Shown here in pieces: positions 6,814-9,505 of a DNA stretch of 9,505 nucleotides; within the stretch, counting starts at the first letter, position 1; each line of letters opens with the position of its first letter. The notes below the pieces were generated by a model that ran no database searches, had not been told where the DNA came from, and saw only the letters and a program-made list of their open reading frames with translations. The position numbers and the translations under genes were made by a program. This DNA comes from an uncultured Bacteroidales bacterium (GTDB lineage Bacteria; Bacteroidota; Bacteroidia; Bacteroidales; JAUNSR01): contig CAMTOT010000097.1 in the NCBI GenBank assembly GCA_947074165.1, positions 1 to 9,505 of the forward strand, given 5' to 3'.

Positions 6814-7800
6814 ATGAACAACGACAAAAAGAGAGTTTTTGCGATTATTAATCCAATATCCGGCATTAGGTCAAAAGGTAATATTCCTGCGCTTATTAAA
6901 GAAAACCTGGATCTTTCTAAGTTTGAATTCTCATATAAGTTTACAGAATATGCCGGGCATGCAACAATGCTTGCGCGTGAAGCAGTCGATTGCTCTGTAG
7001 ATTATGTTATTGCTGCCGGCGGTGATGGTACTATAAATGAAATAGCGAAGGCTCTTATACATTCAGATACTACATTAGCAATAATTCCGCTTGGATCAGG
7101 CAACGGACTTGCGCGCCATTTGCAGATTCCTCTTGAAACGGCTAAGGCTATACGTACTATAAATGAAGAGAACTCTGTAAAAATAGATTACTGTATGGCC
7201 AACGGACATATCTTCTTTTGTACTGCGGGAGTTGGATTTGACGCATGGATAAGCAAAAAATTTGCCGAAGACAAACATCGTGGTGGCCTGACCTATGTAA
7301 AAAATGTACTTGGGGAATATCTGAAATACGAATCACGTACATATACCATATCGACAGGAGACGGAAATATTGAAGAAAAAGCTTTCTTAGTAGCTTGTGC
7401 CAATGCCTCTCAATATGGCAATAACGCATTTATAGCACCGGGAGCAAGCATGCAAGACGGACTTATGGATATTACCATTCTTAAACCGTTTAATCATCTT
7501 GAAGCGCCCCAACTTGCGGTACAGTTATTTACAAAATCCCTTCCCAAAAACAGTAAAATTACAACAATACGTTCTAATAATGTAACCATACACCTTGAGA
7601 AGCCGGAAGTCATGCACGTTGACGGGGAGCCAATACCTGTTGAAAAAGAAATTAATGTAATTGTAAAACCGGCAGGTTTAAAGGTACTTGTACCTACTAA
7701 TCCGTCCCACTCCATCATTGAGCCTATACAACATGCAATAGAGGAGATTCAATACAATATTATGTCTGACATAAAAGAAGTATTTAAAAGAAAAGGATAA
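6814..7800 (+). CDS. Diacylglycerol/sphingosine-kinase-family lipid kinase
   Basis: This 328-residue protein belongs to the DAGK catalytic-domain superfamily (YegS/BmrU/DgkB and sphingosine kinases), which phosphorylate a lipid hydroxyl with ATP. Visible motifs are NPISG (13-17), the nucleotide-binding GGDGT (69-73), LGSGNGLAR (93-101), and NASQYG through APGA to DGL (197-217) of the C-terminal beta-sandwich, with DGEP at 270-273. There is no signal peptide or membrane helix. The C-terminus (about 305-328) is helix-prone and ends in a basic cluster (KRKG), which might touch the membrane. Length is normal. The start at 6814 fits the family; an ATG at 6801 is out of frame. The gene is divergent from spt and convergent with trpA. 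The neighbourhood suggests the substrate may be a sphingoid base or ceramide-type lipid, but diacylglycerol or undecaprenol remain possible. The family call is firm; the substrate is inference. Confidence 0.92.
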   Translation: MNNDKKRVFAIINPISGIRSKGNIPALIKENLDLSKFEFSYKFTEYAGHATMLAREAVDCSVDYVIAAGGDGTINEIAKALIHSDTTLAIIPLGSGNGLARHLQIPLETAKAIRTINEENSVKIDYCMANGHIFFCTAGVGFDAWISKKFAEDKHRGGLTYVKNVLGEYLKYESRTYTISTGDGNIEEKAFLVACANASQYGNNAFIAPGASMQDGLMDITILKPFNHLEAPQLAVQLFTKSLPKNSKITTIRSNNVTIHLEKPEVMHVDGEPIPVEKEINVIVKPAGLKVLVPTNPSHSIIEPIQHAIEEIQYNIMSDIKEVFKRKG

Positions 7801-7815
7801 TATTAATAGAAAAAC

Positions 7816-7864
7816 AAGGCACGAATAACAGTCATCATAATTTGAGAAAAGTTATTCGTGCCTT
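7816..7864. terminator. Bidirectional terminator between lipid kinase and trpA
   Basis: Perfect 14-base arms (7816-7829 and 7851-7864, GGCACGAATAAC core) enclose a 21-base loop. T-rich DNA follows on the plus strand (7865-7875) and, read on the minus strand, beyond 7815. It therefore can end both the kinase transcript and the trp operon transcript, which converge here with stops at 7800 and 7871. Confidence 0.85.
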
Positions 7865-7870
7865 ATTCTT

Positions 7871-8641
7871 TTATTTGCGCAATATACTTACGAGCTTCTT
7901 TACTCCTTCCGATACACTATTTTCAGCAAGAAGTTTAATAAAAAGAGAACCAACAATTGCCCCTCCCGAATATTTATTAGCTGTTAAGTATCCGTCTTTA
8001 TTAGATATTCCAAAACCAATCATACGAGGATGCTTAAGTCCCATCTTGTCAATACGCTTGAAATAATCTATAGTTTTATTATCAAAGGAGTCTTTTGTGC
8101 CGGTTGTTGACGCTGTAGATACCATATATATAAATCCTTCAGCCTCCTCATCAATTTTTCTTATCCTATCATCGCTCGTTTCCGGTGTAATAAGCATAGT
8201 TAATTTTAGCCCGTACTGCTCTACTATTCGTTTATAATCCTTGATGTAAATATCAATAGGCAGATCAGGTATTATCATTCCGTCAATTCCGCAATCTTTA
8301 CAGTCACGGCAGAAATCCTCAAAACCATATTTTAATATAGGATTAAGATATCCCATCAGTAATAGGGGAATATCTGTTTTAACACGTATATCTTTTAGTT
8401 GTGAAAAAAGCAATTTCAAACTCATCCCATTTTTGAGAGCGATATTAGATGAGTTTTGAATAACACTACCATCTGCCATTGGATCTGAAAATGGTATCCC
8501 AATCTCTATCATATCCACGCCATTATCTGTAAGAGTTGTTATTATATTTACAGTATCATCAATACCGGGATAACCAGCTGTAAAATATACAGATAATAAA
8601 TCCGAACCCTTAACACTAAAAAGTCTATCTATCCTATTCAT
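7871..8641 (-). CDS. trpA: Tryptophan synthase alpha chain
   Basis: TrpA (256 residues) cleaves indole-3-glycerol phosphate to indole and glyceraldehyde 3-phosphate, passing indole to TrpB in the alpha2-beta2 complex. The catalytic residues are present: E46 in EIGIPFSDP and D57 in MADG, matching E49 and D60 of the enteric enzyme. Other TIM-barrel landmarks are MGYLNP (96-101), PDLP (125-128), MVSTASTTG (173-181) and GFGIS (209-213). The length is slightly short of the enteric form but normal for Bacteroidota. It is the last gene of the operon, following trpF by 16 bases. The ATG lies in the last unit of a pentanucleotide repeat, and no Shine-Dalgarno is seen. TrpB is not in this window; in Bacteroidota it usually heads the operon. 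Confidence 0.96.
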   Translation of the reverse strand: MNRIDRLFSVKGSDLLSVYFTAGYPGIDDTVNIITTLTDNGVDMIEIGIPFSDPMADGSVIQNSSNIALKNGMSLKLLFSQLKDIRVKTDIPLLLMGYLNPILKYGFEDFCRDCKDCGIDGMIIPDLPIDIYIKDYKRIVEQYGLKLTMLITPETSDDRIRKIDEEAEGFIYMVSTASTTGTKDSFDNKTIDYFKRIDKMGLKHPRMIGFGISNKDGYLTANKYSGGAIVGSLFIKLLAENSVSEGVKKLVSILRK

Positions 8642-8664
8642 TGTATTGTATTGTATTTTATTTT
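8640..8664. repeat. Pentanucleotide repeat at the trpF-trpA junction
   Basis: On the plus strand, three ATTGT units (8640-8654) are followed by two ATTTT units (8655-8664). The tract covers the last codons and stop of trpF, the whole 16-base spacer and the first two bases of the trpA start codon. Loss or gain of one unit would change the gene spacing by 5 bases. Confidence 0.8.
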
Positions 8665-9257
8665 AATTTTTTCATAAAAAGAGCCACCTTATTTATATCC
8701 TTCAGTGCAGGCTGAAGTTCAAATCCACTGTTTATATCCACCCCGGCCATCATTGCATGCGATATTTTCTTTATCCGCCTTTCATCACCGGTAGTGATAC
8801 CCCCGCTCAAAAGAAAAGGAGTCTGTCCCTTATAACTATCAAGCCTGTCCCAATCAAACTTTTCGCCACTTCCTCCATAACTATTTGTTTGCGTGTCGAA
8901 AAGGAAATAATCGGAAGCATCCTCATATTGAGCACACTCTTTAAAATCATATTGAGCATTTATCGAGAATACCTTTATTACCCCGAAGCCCAGATTCTTC
9001 ACCTGATTACAAAAAGATACTGATTCACCTCCATGCAACTGTATATAATCAAGATCATATTCAAAAGCCTTTTCCTTTATATAATCAATTTCCGCATTCA
9101 CAAATACACCAACTCTCTTTGCAGATGTAGGAGGATAATTTTCAGAAACATACCTTAGAGACTTTTCATAAAAAATCATGCCAACCATATCAGGGCATAA
9201 AGCATCAATATTTTCTATATTATCATAATCTCTGAGACCGCATACTTTTATAATCAT
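8658..9257 (-). CDS. trpF: Phosphoribosylanthranilate isomerase
   Basis: TrpF (199 residues) converts N-(5'-phosphoribosyl)anthranilate to CdRP, the step before TrpC. The general base C6 lies in KVCG (4-7) and the general acid D121 in LFDTQ. Family signatures IQLHGGE (72-78), SGGI (151-154) and the phosphate-binding GVDINSGFE (172-180) are all present, so the enzyme looks complete and active. It is a monofunctional protein, not fused to TrpC as in enterics. Its ATG follows the trpC stop codon after a single base, which indicates translational coupling within the operon. Confidence 0.96.
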   Translation of the reverse strand: MIIKVCGLRDYDNIENIDALCPDMVGMIFYEKSLRYVSENYPPTSAKRVGVFVNAEIDYIKEKAFEYDLDYIQLHGGESVSFCNQVKNLGFGVIKVFSINAQYDFKECAQYEDASDYFLFDTQTNSYGGSGEKFDWDRLDSYKGQTPFLLSGGITTGDERRIKKISHAMMAGVDINSGFELQPALKDINKVALFMKKLK

Positions 9258-9258
9258 A

Positions 9259-9459
9259 TCACATCATATTTTGTAGTCCGCTCATAATATCGTCCTGTCT
9301 CATGAAGTTTTCACCTATCAGAAAACCTCTGTATCCGGCATTTCTAAGAATATTAATCTGGTCTATGTTATTAATACCGCTTTCCGATATTTTTACTGCA
9401 TCCTGAGGAAGCTTGTTGAAAATATTAAGCGAATGGGATATATCAGTGCGGAAAAGCTT
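9259..9459 (-). CDS. trpC: Indole-3-glycerol phosphate synthase, C-terminal fragment
   Basis: The last 66 codons of trpC are present; the 5' part is cut off by the contig end. The fragment shows the last barrel strands with KISESGI and AGYRGFLIGENFMR, the typical C-terminal signature of TrpC, which closes the indole ring from CdRP. The frame stays open into the adapter to 9474, but the residues upstream of the Lys codon at 9459 are adapter-encoded and not real. The gene precedes trpF in the order trpC-trpF-trpA, as expected for Bacteroidota. Confidence 0.93.
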   Translation of the reverse strand, partial: KLFRTDISHSLNIFNKLPQDAVKISESGINNIDQINILRNAGYRGFLIGENFMRQDDIMSGLQNMM

Positions 9460-9505
9460 AGATCGGAAGAGCACACGTCTGAACTCCAGTCACCGCTCAT
9501 TATCT
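9460..9505. other. Illumina TruSeq index adapter (non-biological)
   Basis: The stretch starts AGATCGGAAGAGC and continues through the TruSeq adapter to 9493. The i7 index CGCTCATT is at 9494-9501 and ATCT of the flow-cell end at 9502-9505. It is the inverse of bases 1-45 and is not genome. Confidence 0.98.

Noticed and set aside
6801..6851. A 16-codon frame (ATG at 6801) overlapping the start of the lipid kinase out of frame, as a possible leader peptide.
   Set aside because: It has no ribosome-binding signal and no meaningful sequence. Such short frames are expected by chance near a start codon.

Overview
The window looks like a complete 9.5 kb assembly contig from a member of the order Bacteroidales (phylum Bacteroidota). 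The DNA is A+T-rich, start codons lack Shine-Dalgarno sequences, several genes are preceded by the Bacteroides-type -7 promoter element TAnnTTTG, the trp genes run in the Bacteroidota order C-F-A, and the serine palmitoyltransferase is of the Bacteroides type. Both ends are Illumina TruSeq adapter with the same i7 index, so the genomic part is about 46-9459.

Left part (46-5190): two genes on the minus strand encode exported M16-family zinc-metallopeptidase homologues. The downstream gene (263-3088) is a full two-half M16 peptidase with an intact HxxEH...E zinc site and the C-half Arg/Tyr pair. The upstream gene (3613-5190) is a paralogue of its N-terminal half only. It has lost both zinc histidines and the catalytic glutamate, so it is a pseudoenzyme. 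Each gene ends in its own strong hairpin terminator. The 524 bp between them holds a mosaic of short palindromes (3383-3475), two related dyads and a promoter for the full-length gene.

Middle (5247-7800): a serine palmitoyltransferase gene (spt, minus), the first step of sphingolipid synthesis, is transcribed divergently from a diacylglycerol/sphingosine-kinase-family lipid kinase (plus). They share a 319 bp intergenic region with a -7 element on each side and an inverted repeat in front of the kinase promoter. The arrangement suggests a sphingolipid locus.

Right part (7816-9459): the end of a tryptophan operon on the minus strand, consisting of the 3' end of trpC, complete trpF and complete trpA, closed by a bidirectional terminator shared with the convergent lipid kinase gene. 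A pentanucleotide repeat forms the trpF-trpA junction.

No tRNA, rRNA, CRISPR array, insertion sequence or phage gene was seen. The most unusual items are the half-length M16 pseudopeptidase, the palindromic mosaic and the divergent spt/lipid-kinase pair.
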